A stretch of DNA of 11,743 bases from an uncultured Chthoniobacterales bacterium (GCA_955652155.1 CATPAT010000240.1:1-11743), one strand, 5' to 3'; counted from the first letter of the stretch, positions 1 through 6,637 are shown. The notes: generated by a model from the letters alone, not told the origin. Numbers and translations are program-made.

Positions 1-1
1 T

Positions 2-166
2 CTCGCGAAAGATGACTCCGTGATAAACAAGATTGTTTACAAGTACAGCCCCGCCGGGAAGCAGATCGGTTATTCCGTGTTCGACCCGGCTGGAAAATTG
101 GTTTCCGGAAGTACTTCGCCGCCACCGGCGGCAACGCCCAAACCGCGCAATGCGCTCGGGCGGTAG
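2..166 (+). CDS. C-terminal fragment of a YD-repeat-like protein (5' end outside window)
   Basis: An open frame enters from the left edge and ends at TAG 164-166, giving 54 residues. It contains two copies of a Tyr/Phe-x-x-x-Gly-Lys pattern (YKYSPAGKQIGY and FDPAGKLV). This resembles the YD/RHS-type beta-strand repeats seen in long surface or secreted proteins. The last ~20 residues are a Ser/Pro/Ala-rich tail ending in Arg. Only the tail is visible, so no function can be given. The repeat resemblance is by eye and the family assignment is an inference. Confidence 0.6.
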   Translation, partial: LAKDDSVINKIVYKYSPAGKQIGYSVFDPAGKLVSGSTSPPPAATPKPRNALGR

Positions 167-171
167 CAGTA

Positions 172-191
172 GGCGGCTTGCCTCAGCCGAC
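172..191. repeat. Inverted repeat just after the first CDS
   Basis: GGCGGCT (172-178) and AGCCGAC (185-191) form a 6-of-7 bp stem around TGCCTC, five bases after the stop of the first gene. No T-run follows, so it is not a canonical intrinsic terminator. It could still end or stabilise the upstream transcript, or be a REP-like palindrome. Confidence 0.4.
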
Positions 192-215
192 AAAAGGGTC
201 TAAGAAGATTGCCCC

Positions 216-899
216 GTGATTGACTACATCCAGAAGGGCGGTTTGCTCATGTGGCCGATTCTGGCCTGCAGCATTGTCGCCATCGCGGTCTTCGCTGAGC
301 GCTTTTTCTACCTTCATCGCGCTACTATTCACGTCGGCGAATTTTTGAAAGGACTTTCAAATCTCGTCCAACGCCGTAACTTTGCCGAAGCATTGCATGA
401 ATCGGCGGGAACGCCCGGTCCGGTCGCTCGGGTTATTCACGCCGCACTTTTGCGGCACGACATGTCGAGATCGGAGCTGCGCGAAATCGTTCAGGAAGCG
501 GGGCAACTGGAGGTTCCAAAGCTGGAACGTTTTCTCGGTGTTTTGGCGACGCTTGCTTTTCTGGCGCCGTTACTTGGTCTGCTCGGGACCGTTGCTGGAA
601 TGATCGATGCCTTTGGCACGATCGCTTCTCATGGCGGCTACGCGACCGTCACCGAACTCTCGGGCGGAATTTACAAAAGTCTGCTCACCACTGCGGCCGG
701 GCTCGTGGTCGCGGCCCCGACTTTTGTCGCTTACAGCTATCTTTCATCACGCGTAAACACCATGCTGCATGAGATGGAGCGCGCCGGCATTGAGATCGTG
801 CACATGCTGAAAGACAGTGAAGCCCTTACCGGTATTATCAGTTTTCAGCAGTCACCCGAAACACTGAGCGGTCCTCGAGAAGCGCATCGGGATCGCTAG
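216..899 (+). CDS. exbB: MotA/TolQ/ExbB family proton channel protein (ExbB-like)
   Basis: This is a 227-residue inner-membrane protein of the ExbB/TolQ family. With ExbD it forms the proton-motive-force motor that drives TonB. Three membrane segments are visible, at about residues 10-28, 107-130 and 153-175, with a large cytoplasmic loop between the first two. The family signatures are present: LGLLGTVAGMI leading into DAFG (residues ~120-134) and GGIYKSLLTTAAGLVVAAP (150-168). Length is normal for the family. The start is GTG at 216, with AAGAAG at 202-207 as a weak ribosome site. It heads a same-strand series with exbD and a tonB-like gene, which favours the Ton over the Tol role. A TolQ identity cannot be excluded from sequence alone. 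Confidence 0.93.
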   Translation: MIDYIQKGGLLMWPILACSIVAIAVFAERFFYLHRATIHVGEFLKGLSNLVQRRNFAEALHESAGTPGPVARVIHAALLRHDMSRSELREIVQEAGQLEVPKLERFLGVLATLAFLAPLLGLLGTVAGMIDAFGTIASHGGYATVTELSGGIYKSLLTTAAGLVVAAPTFVAYSYLSSRVNTMLHEMERAGIEIVHMLKDSEALTGIISFQQSPETLSGPREAHRDR

Positions 900-903
900 A
901 TCG

Positions 904-932
904 ATCCGCAAGGACGGATTCGCCGTGGCGAA
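904..932. repeat. Two tandem hairpins between exbB and exbD
   Basis: In the 59-base gap between exbB and exbD, ATCCG (904-908) pairs with CGGAT (915-919). It is followed at once by a perfect palindrome, TTCGCC (919-924) / GGCGAA (927-932). No T-tract follows, so this looks like an mRNA-processing or stabilising structure, or a protein-binding palindrome, rather than a terminator. Confidence 0.45.
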
Positions 933-958
933 CAATCGCCCAGATAGATGATCAAGGC

Positions 959-1363
959 ATGAAGCTGAGTCGGACCAAGGAATATAATTTCGGCTGGCTG
1001 GTCGTGTTCCCACTCATCGACGTGGTGTTTCTCCTCATTTTTTTCCTGCTCCTGAGTTCGAACTTTATTTTACAACCGGGGATCGCGGTGTCGGCGCCGG
1101 CCTCGCCATTCCTGCTCGGCGCGCAGCAGAACCAACAAATCATCAGCATTACCGGCGGTGCGGTCCCGGCGATTTATTTTCGTGACCAAAAGATCTCACT
1201 CGAGCGGCTCGGGCCATTGTTGGATGCGGCCAAGCGCGAGAATCGCTCTATTATTATTAAGGCCGACCGCCAGACGCCCTACGAATTGGTTGTGGCCGTG
1301 ACCAATGCCGCGCTCGAACACGGAATTTCCTCCGTCTCATTGGCGGCTGCTCCGCCGCAATGA
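959..1363 (+). CDS. exbD: ExbD/TolR family biopolymer transport protein
   Basis: This 134-residue protein has a short cytoplasmic N-terminus, a single membrane helix at about residues 14-35, and a periplasmic domain. The helix carries the motif PLIDVVFLLIFFLLLS. Asp21 matches the membrane aspartate of ExbD/TolR that takes part in proton flow. The C-terminal half has the usual pattern of an IIIKAD strand followed by a helix and VSLA. Length is typical. The ATG at 959 has only AAGG directly before it, which is too close to be a good Shine-Dalgarno. Its TGA overlaps the ATG of the tonB-like gene (ATGA 1360-1363), so the two are probably translationally coupled. It works with the ExbB-like and TonB-like products. 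Confidence 0.92.
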   Translation: MKLSRTKEYNFGWLVVFPLIDVVFLLIFFLLLSSNFILQPGIAVSAPASPFLLGAQQNQQIISITGGAVPAIYFRDQKISLERLGPLLDAAKRENRSIIIKADRQTPYELVVAVTNAALEHGISSVSLAAAPPQ

Positions 1364-2157
1364 ATGCTTCGACCACCCCGCCATTGCTGTTTAACTGGGA
1401 TCCACCGCGCGGTCGTAATCTCGCGATAACGGGTTTTCTCATCGCCTCGGTCGGGGCGCACGCGGCCTGTTTTTATCTTTTTCAGATTGTTTATCCGCCT
1501 ACCGTCTCGCTCATGCCCGCACCGCAGCGGGTGAATTTGATCAGCCCCAATTCCGAAGAAGGGGCGACGCTTCTGCGCTGGGTTGATGCGGAAGATCCCG
1601 CGCTCGCGTCCACGACCAGGCGGTCTCCGGGAGCGAAGCTTCATCTCTTAAGCAATGCGCAGCACGTTCCTTCTTACTTTGCGAGTGAGCCGAATTTGAA
1701 GGAGGCGCCGCCGTTGACTGTCGATCTTCGTGTCCCCAGCGCACAGCCCCCTGGTCCGGTCCCCGCACCGCGCCGAGCGCGACCGAAACCGATCGAAGCG
1801 GTTCCAACCAAAGTGACTTTTTCCAATGAGCTGGATCGAATCGGCCAGCCGAAGTTTGTGCCAACAAAATTTAAAGCGTCCGCGCACGAGCCGCCGCAAA
1901 ATGCGCAGTTTCGGATTGCGGTCGATGAACAGGGCACGGTCCGTTACTGCTTCATTTTGAGTTCCTCCGGCGACGCCGCTTTGGACGAGCAGGCGAGAGG
2001 ACATCTCGCGCTTGGCCGTTTTCCGGCAGGGCTCGTCCTGAGCGGAGCCGAAGGATCGACATCCAATGGCAACTCGCTGGTTTGGGGGATGGCCACGATC
2101 GAATGGGGCAATGACGTCGCGGCGACGAATGCAAAACCGACACCGGGCGCGCCGTGA
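1360..2157 (+). CDS. tonB: TonB-like energy transducer
   Basis: A 265-residue protein with TonB layout: a cytoplasmic N-terminus, one membrane helix (about residues 22-45), a periplasmic Pro-rich linker (QPPGPVPAPRRARPKP, 129-144) and a C-terminal TonB-type domain (~175-252). The last includes FRIAVDEQGTVRYCFILSSSGDAALDEQA. The usual Tyr-Pro motif at the start of the C-terminal domain is not seen, so the domain is divergent. Residues 225-233 (LVLSGAEGS) look inserted: their DNA matches one arm of the repeat element at 5197-5304. The gene overlaps exbD by ATGA and the next gene by GTGA. It should pass energy from ExbB/ExbD to outer-membrane receptors, though no receptor gene lies nearby. Confidence 0.8.
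   Translation: MNASTTPPLLFNWDPPRGRNLAITGFLIASVGAHAACFYLFQIVYPPTVSLMPAPQRVNLISPNSEEGATLLRWVDAEDPALASTTRRSPGAKLHLLSNAQHVPSYFASEPNLKEAPPLTVDLRVPSAQPPGPVPAPRRARPKPIEAVPTKVTFSNELDRIGQPKFVPTKFKASAHEPPQNAQFRIAVDEQGTVRYCFILSSSGDAALDEQARGHLALGRFPAGLVLSGAEGSTSNGNSLVWGMATIEWGNDVAATNAKPTPGAP
2034..2057 (+). repeat. Repeat-element arm embedded in the tonB-like gene
   Basis: CCTGAGCGGA, three variable bases, then GAAGGATC occurs here (CCTGAGCGGAGCCGAAGGATC at 2037-2057). The reverse complement of the right arm of the 5197-5304 element reads CCTGAGCGGA-CGC-GAAGGATC. The flanking ten and eight bases are identical. The insertion is in frame and codes for VLSGAEGS. Confidence 0.6.
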
Positions 2158-2393
2158 TTCGAGTCAGTCTGGCCACGCTGGTCACAATTTATCTACTCCT
2201 TTCCCTTGCCACGATTTTCCTTCTCTGGATAGTAGCTGAGTGGAACCGGCGCCGGCGTGAGCGGCGCGCATTGCGCTACCGGTTACGTTGCGTGATTTGC
2301 GCGTTCGAGTTTGAAGATCGAACGGCGACCTTACTGCCACGCTGTCCGCGTTGCGGCAGCTTGAACGAAAGATTTAGATTGGAGCAAATTTAA
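2154..2393 (+). CDS. Small membrane-anchored zinc-ribbon protein, function unknown
   Basis: A 79-residue protein with one N-terminal membrane helix (about residues 7-29), a very basic stretch (NRRRRERRALRYRLR, 31-45), and a zinc ribbon. The ribbon is made of Cys46-x2-Cys49 and Cys64-x2-Cys67 (CVIC ... CPRC). The positive-inside rule puts the ribbon in the cytoplasm. The start is GTG at 2154, overlapping the TGA of the tonB-like gene, so it is probably translationally coupled to it. I do not recognise a characterised family. The tight coupling suggests it serves the ExbB/ExbD/TonB unit, but that is inference. Confidence 0.75.
   Translation: MIRVSLATLVTIYLLLSLATIFLLWIVAEWNRRRRERRALRYRLRCVICAFEFEDRTATLLPRCPRCGSLNERFRLEQI
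2381..2384 (+). promoter_or_regulatory. Ribosome binding site of guaB3
   Basis: GGAG lies 11 bases before ATG 2396, inside the last codons of the upstream gene. It is one of only two clear Shine-Dalgarno sites in the window and fixes the guaB3 start. Confidence 0.6.
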
Positions 2394-2395
2394 TT

Positions 2396-3574
2396 ATGGG
2401 AATGTGGATTGGCCGAAATCGAAAAGCGCGCGTGACCTACGGGTTCGACGAGATCGCACTTGTGCCCGGGCGTGTCACGATCAATCCCAACGAAGTCGAT
2501 ATCGGGTTTCGGTTGCCGCGTAAAAACGCTGATCCGCTCGAACTGAAAATCCCGATTCTGGCCAGCGCCATGGATGGCGTTGTCGATGTTCGGTTCGCCG
2601 TTGCCATGAGCAAGCTCGGCGGTCTGGCCGTTTTGAATCTGGAAGGCGTGCAGACTCGCTACAAGAATCCGCAGGAGGTTTTGCAAAAGGTTGTCGATAC
2701 CGACAAATCTGAAGTCACCTCATTGTTGCAGCGAATTTATCAGGAGCCGGTTCACCCGGATTTGATTGCAGCGCGGGTGAAACAAATCAAAGATGAAGGC
2801 GGAATCGCCGCCGTCAGTTCCATTCCGCAACGTGCGGCCGAGTTCGGGCCGATCGCGCAGGAAGCTGGCGCCGATGTTTACGTTGTGCAAAGCACGGTCT
2901 CAACCGCGCGACATATCTCGACCGAATACAAATCGCTCGATCTCACAAAATTTTGCGCCGATATGCGCATCCCGGTCATCGTCGGCAACACCGTCGGCTA
3001 CGATGTCACGTTGGAAATTATGGAATGCGGTCCGGCTGGCATTCTGGTCGGTGTCGGTCCCGGAGCAGCTTGCACGTCACGCGGTGTCCTTGGACTCGGG
3101 GTGCCGCAAGTCACCGCCACGGTCGATTGCGCCGCCGCGCGCGACGCTTATTTCAAAAAAACGTCGCGTTATGTCCCGATCATCACCGACGGCGGAATGA
3201 GTAAGGGCGGCGACGTTTGCAAAGCGCTCGCTTGTGGCGCGGATGCAGTCATGGTCGGCAGCGCGTTTGCTCGCTCTCAAGAGGCGCCGGGCGCCGGTTA
3301 TCATTGGGGAATGGCGACCCCGCATGTGAATCTCCCGCGCGGCACACGGATCAAGGTCGGCACCACCGGTTCGTTGAAGCAAATTCTTTTTGGCCCGGCC
3401 GAAGTCGATGACGGAAGTCAAAATCTCGTCGGCGCGATCACGACTTGCATGGGCAACGTTGGCGCCCGCAACATTGCCGAGTTTCAGCAGACCGAAATCA
3501 TCATCGCGCCGTCGATCAAAACCGAAGGGAAACTTTTCCAGGCCGTGCAAAGCGTCGGCATGGGAACGCGTTGA
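2396..3574 (+). CDS. guaB3: GuaB3-type IMP dehydrogenase family protein
   Basis: A 392-residue TIM-barrel protein of the IMP dehydrogenase/GMP reductase superfamily. The catalytic loop is GVGPGAACTSRG, with Cys226 matching the cysteine that forms the covalent IMP adduct. A phosphate-binding stretch follows (TDGGMSKGGDVCKAL, then GADAVMVGSAFA). There is no CBS-domain insertion, and the N-terminus (IGRNRKARVTYGFDEIALVPG) is typical of the GuaB3 subgroup known from cyanobacteria and actinobacteria. Members catalyse or resemble NAD-dependent oxidation of IMP to XMP for guanine nucleotide synthesis. GGAG at 2381-2384 is a good ribosome site for ATG 2396, and the gene starts 2 bases after the zinc-ribbon gene. 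A GMP reductase-like role is a less likely alternative. Confidence 0.88.
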   Translation: MGMWIGRNRKARVTYGFDEIALVPGRVTINPNEVDIGFRLPRKNADPLELKIPILASAMDGVVDVRFAVAMSKLGGLAVLNLEGVQTRYKNPQEVLQKVVDTDKSEVTSLLQRIYQEPVHPDLIAARVKQIKDEGGIAAVSSIPQRAAEFGPIAQEAGADVYVVQSTVSTARHISTEYKSLDLTKFCADMRIPVIVGNTVGYDVTLEIMECGPAGILVGVGPGAACTSRGVLGLGVPQVTATVDCAAARDAYFKKTSRYVPIITDGGMSKGGDVCKALACGADAVMVGSAFARSQEAPGAGYHWGMATPHVNLPRGTRIKVGTTGSLKQILFGPAEVDDGSQNLVGAITTCMGNVGARNIAEFQQTEIIIAPSIKTEGKLFQAVQSVGMGTR

Positions 3575-3578
3575 GCAT

Positions 3579-3606
3579 TTAACGATTTAACGATTCAACG
3601 ATTCAA
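3579..3606 (+). repeat. 8-bp tandem repeat running into the fabF start codon
   Basis: Three octamers (TTAACGAT 3579-3586, TTAACGAT 3587-3594, TCAACGAT 3595-3602) are followed by a partial fourth, TCAA, whose last A begins the fabF ATG at 3606. It fills almost the whole gap between guaB3 and fabF and leaves no room for a Shine-Dalgarno site. Confidence 0.85.
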
Positions 3607-4856
3607 TGAACAGCGACCGCAGAGTTGTAATTACCGGCCTCGGTGTTGTCACACCGGTCGGAAATGATCTCGAGATCTTTTGGAAAAATTTGGTTGAAGG
3701 CAAAAGCGGCATCGGCCGGATCCAAACCTTCGACACCGCGAACTATGATTGCAAAATCGGCGGTGAAGTACGCGACTTCGATCCAAAAAACTTTTTCAAC
3801 AACGCCAAAGACGTTCGGCGCACGGATCGTTTCGTTCAGCTGGCCATGGCCGCTTCGAAGATGTCGATCCAAGACAGCGGCATCGATCTCGAGAAAGTGA
3901 ACCGGGACCGCTTCGGCGTGATCGTCAGCAGCGGCATCGGCGGACTGAAAACGCTCGAGGACCAATTCAGCGTTTTGATGAACAAAGGACCGCAACGCGT
4001 CTCCGCCTTCACTATTCCGATGCTCATCAGCAACATGGCCAGCGGCGTTATCTCGATGGAATTCGGATTGCGTGGCCCGAATATGTGCATCGTCACCGCC
4101 TGTGCGACTTCCAATAACTCCATCGGTGAATCGTGGCGCATGATTAAATTCGGCGACGCCGATATTTTTGTCGCCGGCGGTTCTGAAGCTGCGATCGTCG
4201 AACTTGGTCTCGCCGGATTTTCCGCGATGAAAGCACTCAGCAAGCGCAACGATGAACCCGCGCGCGCATCCCGCCCGTTTGATCGCGACCGCGACGGCTT
4301 CGTCATCAGTGAAGGCGCGGGCATTGCCATCGTCGAAGAACTCGAACACGCGAAGAAACGCGGCGCGAAAATTTATTGTGAGCTCACCGGCTACGGACTT
4401 TCGGCGGACGCCTACCACATGACTGCCCCGCCGGAAGACGGCGGAGGCGCCGCGCGCGCCATGCAACTGGCGCTCGATCACGCGAAGATTTCGCCCGGCG
4501 ACGTCGATTACATCAACGCCCACGCCACTTCCACCGGTCTTGGCGATATCAGCGAAACCCAGGCGATCAAAAAAGTTTTTGGCGACAACGCGAAACAAGT
4601 TTCGATCAGCTCGACCAAATCGATGACCGGCCATTTGTTGGGCGGCGCCGGTGCAATGGAAATGGCGGCCTGCCTATTAGCGATCCGCGATGGCGTGATT
4701 CCGCCTACGATCAATCTGGAAAATCCGGACCCGCAGTGCGACCTCGATTACACCGCCAACAAAGCGAAAGAGAAGAAAGTGCGCGTCGTGATGAACAATT
4801 CCTTCGGCTTCGGCGGCCACAACGCCACTCTGGTGGCGACGGCATTCGAAGATTAA
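3606..4856 (+). CDS. fabF: 3-oxoacyl-[acyl-carrier-protein] synthase II (FabF)
   Basis: A 416-residue condensing enzyme that joins malonyl-ACP to acyl-ACP in fatty-acid chain elongation in the cytoplasm. The N-terminus (RRVVITGLGVVTPVGND) is classical. The Cys-His-His triad is intact: Cys166 in TACATSNNSIG, His306 in NAHATSTGLGD and His343 in STKSMTGHLLGGAGAMEMA, with the conserved Lys338. The C-terminus NNSFGFGGHNATLV is also standard. Length matches E. coli FabF (413). The ATG at 3606 has no Shine-Dalgarno; the leader is an octamer repeat. No acpP or fabG is adjacent, so this copy sits apart from the usual fab cluster. Confidence 0.95.
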   Translation: MNSDRRVVITGLGVVTPVGNDLEIFWKNLVEGKSGIGRIQTFDTANYDCKIGGEVRDFDPKNFFNNAKDVRRTDRFVQLAMAASKMSIQDSGIDLEKVNRDRFGVIVSSGIGGLKTLEDQFSVLMNKGPQRVSAFTIPMLISNMASGVISMEFGLRGPNMCIVTACATSNNSIGESWRMIKFGDADIFVAGGSEAAIVELGLAGFSAMKALSKRNDEPARASRPFDRDRDGFVISEGAGIAIVEELEHAKKRGAKIYCELTGYGLSADAYHMTAPPEDGGGAARAMQLALDHAKISPGDVDYINAHATSTGLGDISETQAIKKVFGDNAKQVSISSTKSMTGHLLGGAGAMEMAACLLAIRDGVIPPTINLENPDPQCDLDYTANKAKEKKVRVVMNNSFGFGGHNATLVATAFED

Positions 4857-4863
4857 CCAACTT

Positions 4864-5190
4864 TTGAAGAAGAAATCTTGGTGGGCCGCGATAGTGTCAC
4901 TTCTTTTGGTTGCGTTCGGAATCGTTGTCTTGCGCAATCACGCTCTAACCGAACCTGAAGCGCGCGAAATGGCGCAGACTAGATTCAGGCAAGTGTGCAT
5001 CAATCATGGTTACGACCAACATTTCTTCGTTGGCCCTATCCAAACGGCAAACGGACCTAAGCAATTCGAATATCAGTGGAGGCAGGAGGACCCAAGAGGC
5101 AATTTCACGATCCTTGTCGTCGTATGGCCAGGCGGGGTGGAGTCGACTTTTTTGGGCAGGGAACCACACAGCGGTTACGAATCGAAATAG
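4864..5190 (+). CDS. Small exported or membrane-anchored protein, function unknown
   Basis: A 108-residue frame starting at TTG 4864, seven bases after the fabF stop. I chose this start because it gives a classic export signal: KKK, then a hydrophobic run (WWAAIVSLLLVAFGIVVL, residues 6-23). The first in-frame ATG would remove that signal. The remaining ~80 residues should be outside the cytoplasm. They hold one Cys and strand-like stretches (FEYQWRQ, FTILVVVWPGG). No ribosome site is visible. I recognise no family. It probably rides on the fabF transcript. The non-AUG start keeps confidence moderate. Confidence 0.6.
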   Translation: MKKKSWWAAIVSLLLVAFGIVVLRNHALTEPEAREMAQTRFRQVCINHGYDQHFFVGPIQTANGPKQFEYQWRQEDPRGNFTILVVVWPGGVESTFLGREPHSGYESK

Positions 5191-5196
5191 CGCGCC

Positions 5197-5304
5197 GTCA
5201 TTCCGAACGGAGTGAGGAATCTCGCAGTCGAAGCGAGCGTCACGCTGATTAATTTGTGTGCCGCTCAAGTTTGTGGGAGATCCTTCGCGTCCGCTCAGGA
5301 TGAC
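5197..5304. repeat. 108-bp imperfect inverted-repeat element between convergent genes
   Basis: The left end begins GTCATTCCGAACGGA and runs to GGAATCTCG. The right end is its near reverse complement, GGAGATCCTTCGC ... CGCTCAGGATGAC, ending at 5304. The arms are ~27 bp with mostly transition differences that still allow G-U pairing in RNA. About 50 bases of unrelated sequence lie between them, with no coding potential. I know this type (GTCATTCTGAGC... termini) as a common intergenic repeat in many soil bacteria. It fills the gap between the 4864-5190 gene and rarA and could end transcription of both. Confidence 0.75.
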
Positions 5305-5309
5305 CGCTT

Positions 5310-6488
5310 TTAGTTTTCCGGATTAACCGGGAAGTGTTTGTTCTTGAGATGTTCGGGGACGCGTTTGGTTTGTTCGGCTTCGATTTCTTCGGTCGCTTCG
5401 TTTAGCGCGTCGTAAGCTTCGCGGCTTTTCTTGGCGCGGCACATGTAAGCGACCGCGTGCGCGAGCGGAATGCGTGCCTCGGGCAAACCTACAAATTCGA
5501 CCGCTTGTTGCGTAGCAATGGCGAGCGGCAGCGCTTCGGGATTGGCCAGACCGACATCTTCGCTGGCAAAAATGACGATCCGCCGAGCGATGAAACGAAA
5601 GTCTTCACCGGCATGCAGCATTTTCGCGAGCCAATACATCGCGCCCTTCTCATCGGACGCGCGCATGCTCTTAATAAATGCGCTGATGGTGTCGTAGTGC
5701 GCGTCACCAGCGCGATCGTACACGATCGCTTTTTGCTGAATGCTTTCCTCCGCCACCGCTATTGTGAAATGAATGACGCCTTTGGAATCCGGCGGCGTGG
5801 TCATGACGCCAATCTCGAGCGCGTTCAAACATTTCCTGGCATCGCCGTCGCTCAGCTTCGCCAAGTGCCGGCGCGCGTCCTTATCGATCTTCACTTTGTA
5901 ATTGCCCAGGCCGCGTTCTTTGTCAGCGAGCGCGCGACCAATCAGCTCTTCGAGTTCCTCGACGCGCAGCGGTTCAAGTTGAAAAACCTGGGACCGCGAA
6001 ACAAGCGGACTGTTGACGTAGAAAAACGGATTGTAAGTGGTCGCGCCGATCAGGCGCAGATTTCCGCTTTCAACATCAGGAAGGAGAATGTCCTGCTGCG
6101 CTTTGTTGAAATGGTGGATCTCGTCGATGAACAGAATTGTTTTCTGACCTGAAGTGCGGGTGCGATTGGTCGCGCCTGCAATCACCCGCCGCATTTCGGC
6201 TACGTTGCTCTCCACGCCGCTGAGCCTAACGAACTTCGCGTGCGTCATGTCGGCAATGATGTGAGCGAGCGTTGTTTTGCCGGTGCCGGGCGGCCCCGAT
6301 AAAATTACGGACGGCAAACGATCCGCTTCAATCGCGCGGCGAAGTAATTTTCCCGGCGCGAGGATGTGTTCCTGGCCGATAAATTCATTGAGCGATCTGG
6401 GCCGCATTCGGGTAGCGAGCGGCGCACCCGCCTGAGACGGGTTGCCCTTAACAGAATCGCGGTCTTCGTCCGTAAACAAGCCCTGCAC
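5310..6488 (-). CDS. rarA: Replication-associated recombination protein A (RarA/MgsA), C-terminally short
   Basis: AAA+ ATPase related to clamp loaders that acts at stalled replication forks. Numbered from the longest possible start (GTG 6530), it shows the N-terminal box APLATRMRPRSLNEFIGQEH (36-55), Walker A GPPGTGKTT (79-87), Walker B ILFIDEIHHF (132-141), sensor 1 LIGATTYNPFF (160-170) and sensor 2 DGDARKCLNALE (228-239). I prefer GTG 6488 (392 aa) because MQGLFTDEDR resembles usual RarA N-termini; neither start has a Shine-Dalgarno. The protein ends at VPEHLKNKHFPVNPEN. Family members usually continue ~45-60 residues with a GYKYPHD-like motif, so the tail is missing. The stop lies 6 bases from the 108-bp repeat. 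Confidence 0.92.
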   Translation of the reverse strand: MQGLFTDEDRDSVKGNPSQAGAPLATRMRPRSLNEFIGQEHILAPGKLLRRAIEADRLPSVILSGPPGTGKTTLAHIIADMTHAKFVRLSGVESNVAEMRRVIAGATNRTRTSGQKTILFIDEIHHFNKAQQDILLPDVESGNLRLIGATTYNPFFYVNSPLVSRSQVFQLEPLRVEELEELIGRALADKERGLGNYKVKIDKDARRHLAKLSDGDARKCLNALEIGVMTTPPDSKGVIHFTIAVAEESIQQKAIVYDRAGDAHYDTISAFIKSMRASDEKGAMYWLAKMLHAGEDFRFIARRIVIFASEDVGLANPEALPLAIATQQAVEFVGLPEARIPLAHAVAYMCRAKKSREAYDALNEATEEIEAEQTKRVPEHLKNKHFPVNPEN

Positions 6489-6517
6489 GAATAGAAAATA
6501 CGACGAGCCGACGAATT

Positions 6518-6530
6518 GTGCATCTTGCAC
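6518..6530. promoter_or_regulatory. Short palindrome upstream of rarA
   Basis: GTGCA (6518-6522), TCT, TGCAC (6526-6530) is a perfect 5+3+5 inverted repeat just upstream of the preferred rarA start. It could be an operator or a leader hairpin. Neither reading is supported beyond the symmetry. Confidence 0.25.
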
Positions 6531-6637
6531 CGGGCGAGTCCGAGCCGGACTGGCAAAGTCAATCGCCCCTACCTGAAAACCGAGAAACTTCGTAGGTCAA
6601 ACGCCGTAATTAACTAGCGTCGAGTTCCCTCCGAGCG

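Noticed and set aside
3579..3606. Iteron-type origin or regulator-binding array
   Set aside because: Only three and a half 8-bp units, no AT-rich melting region or dnaA-type boxes nearby, and no replication initiator gene in the window.
3603..4634. 343-residue open frame antisense to fabF
   Set aside because: It is a shadow of codon bias on the opposite strand: the fabF frame has complete active-site motifs, while this frame has none and a low-complexity composition.
5197..5304. Insertion sequence or CRISPR-like array
   Set aside because: Only one inverted-repeat unit of 108 bp, no transposase, and no regularly spaced direct repeats with spacers.
5457..6152. 231-residue plus-strand frame across rarA
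   Set aside because: It is antisense to intact Walker A, Walker B and sensor motifs of RarA.
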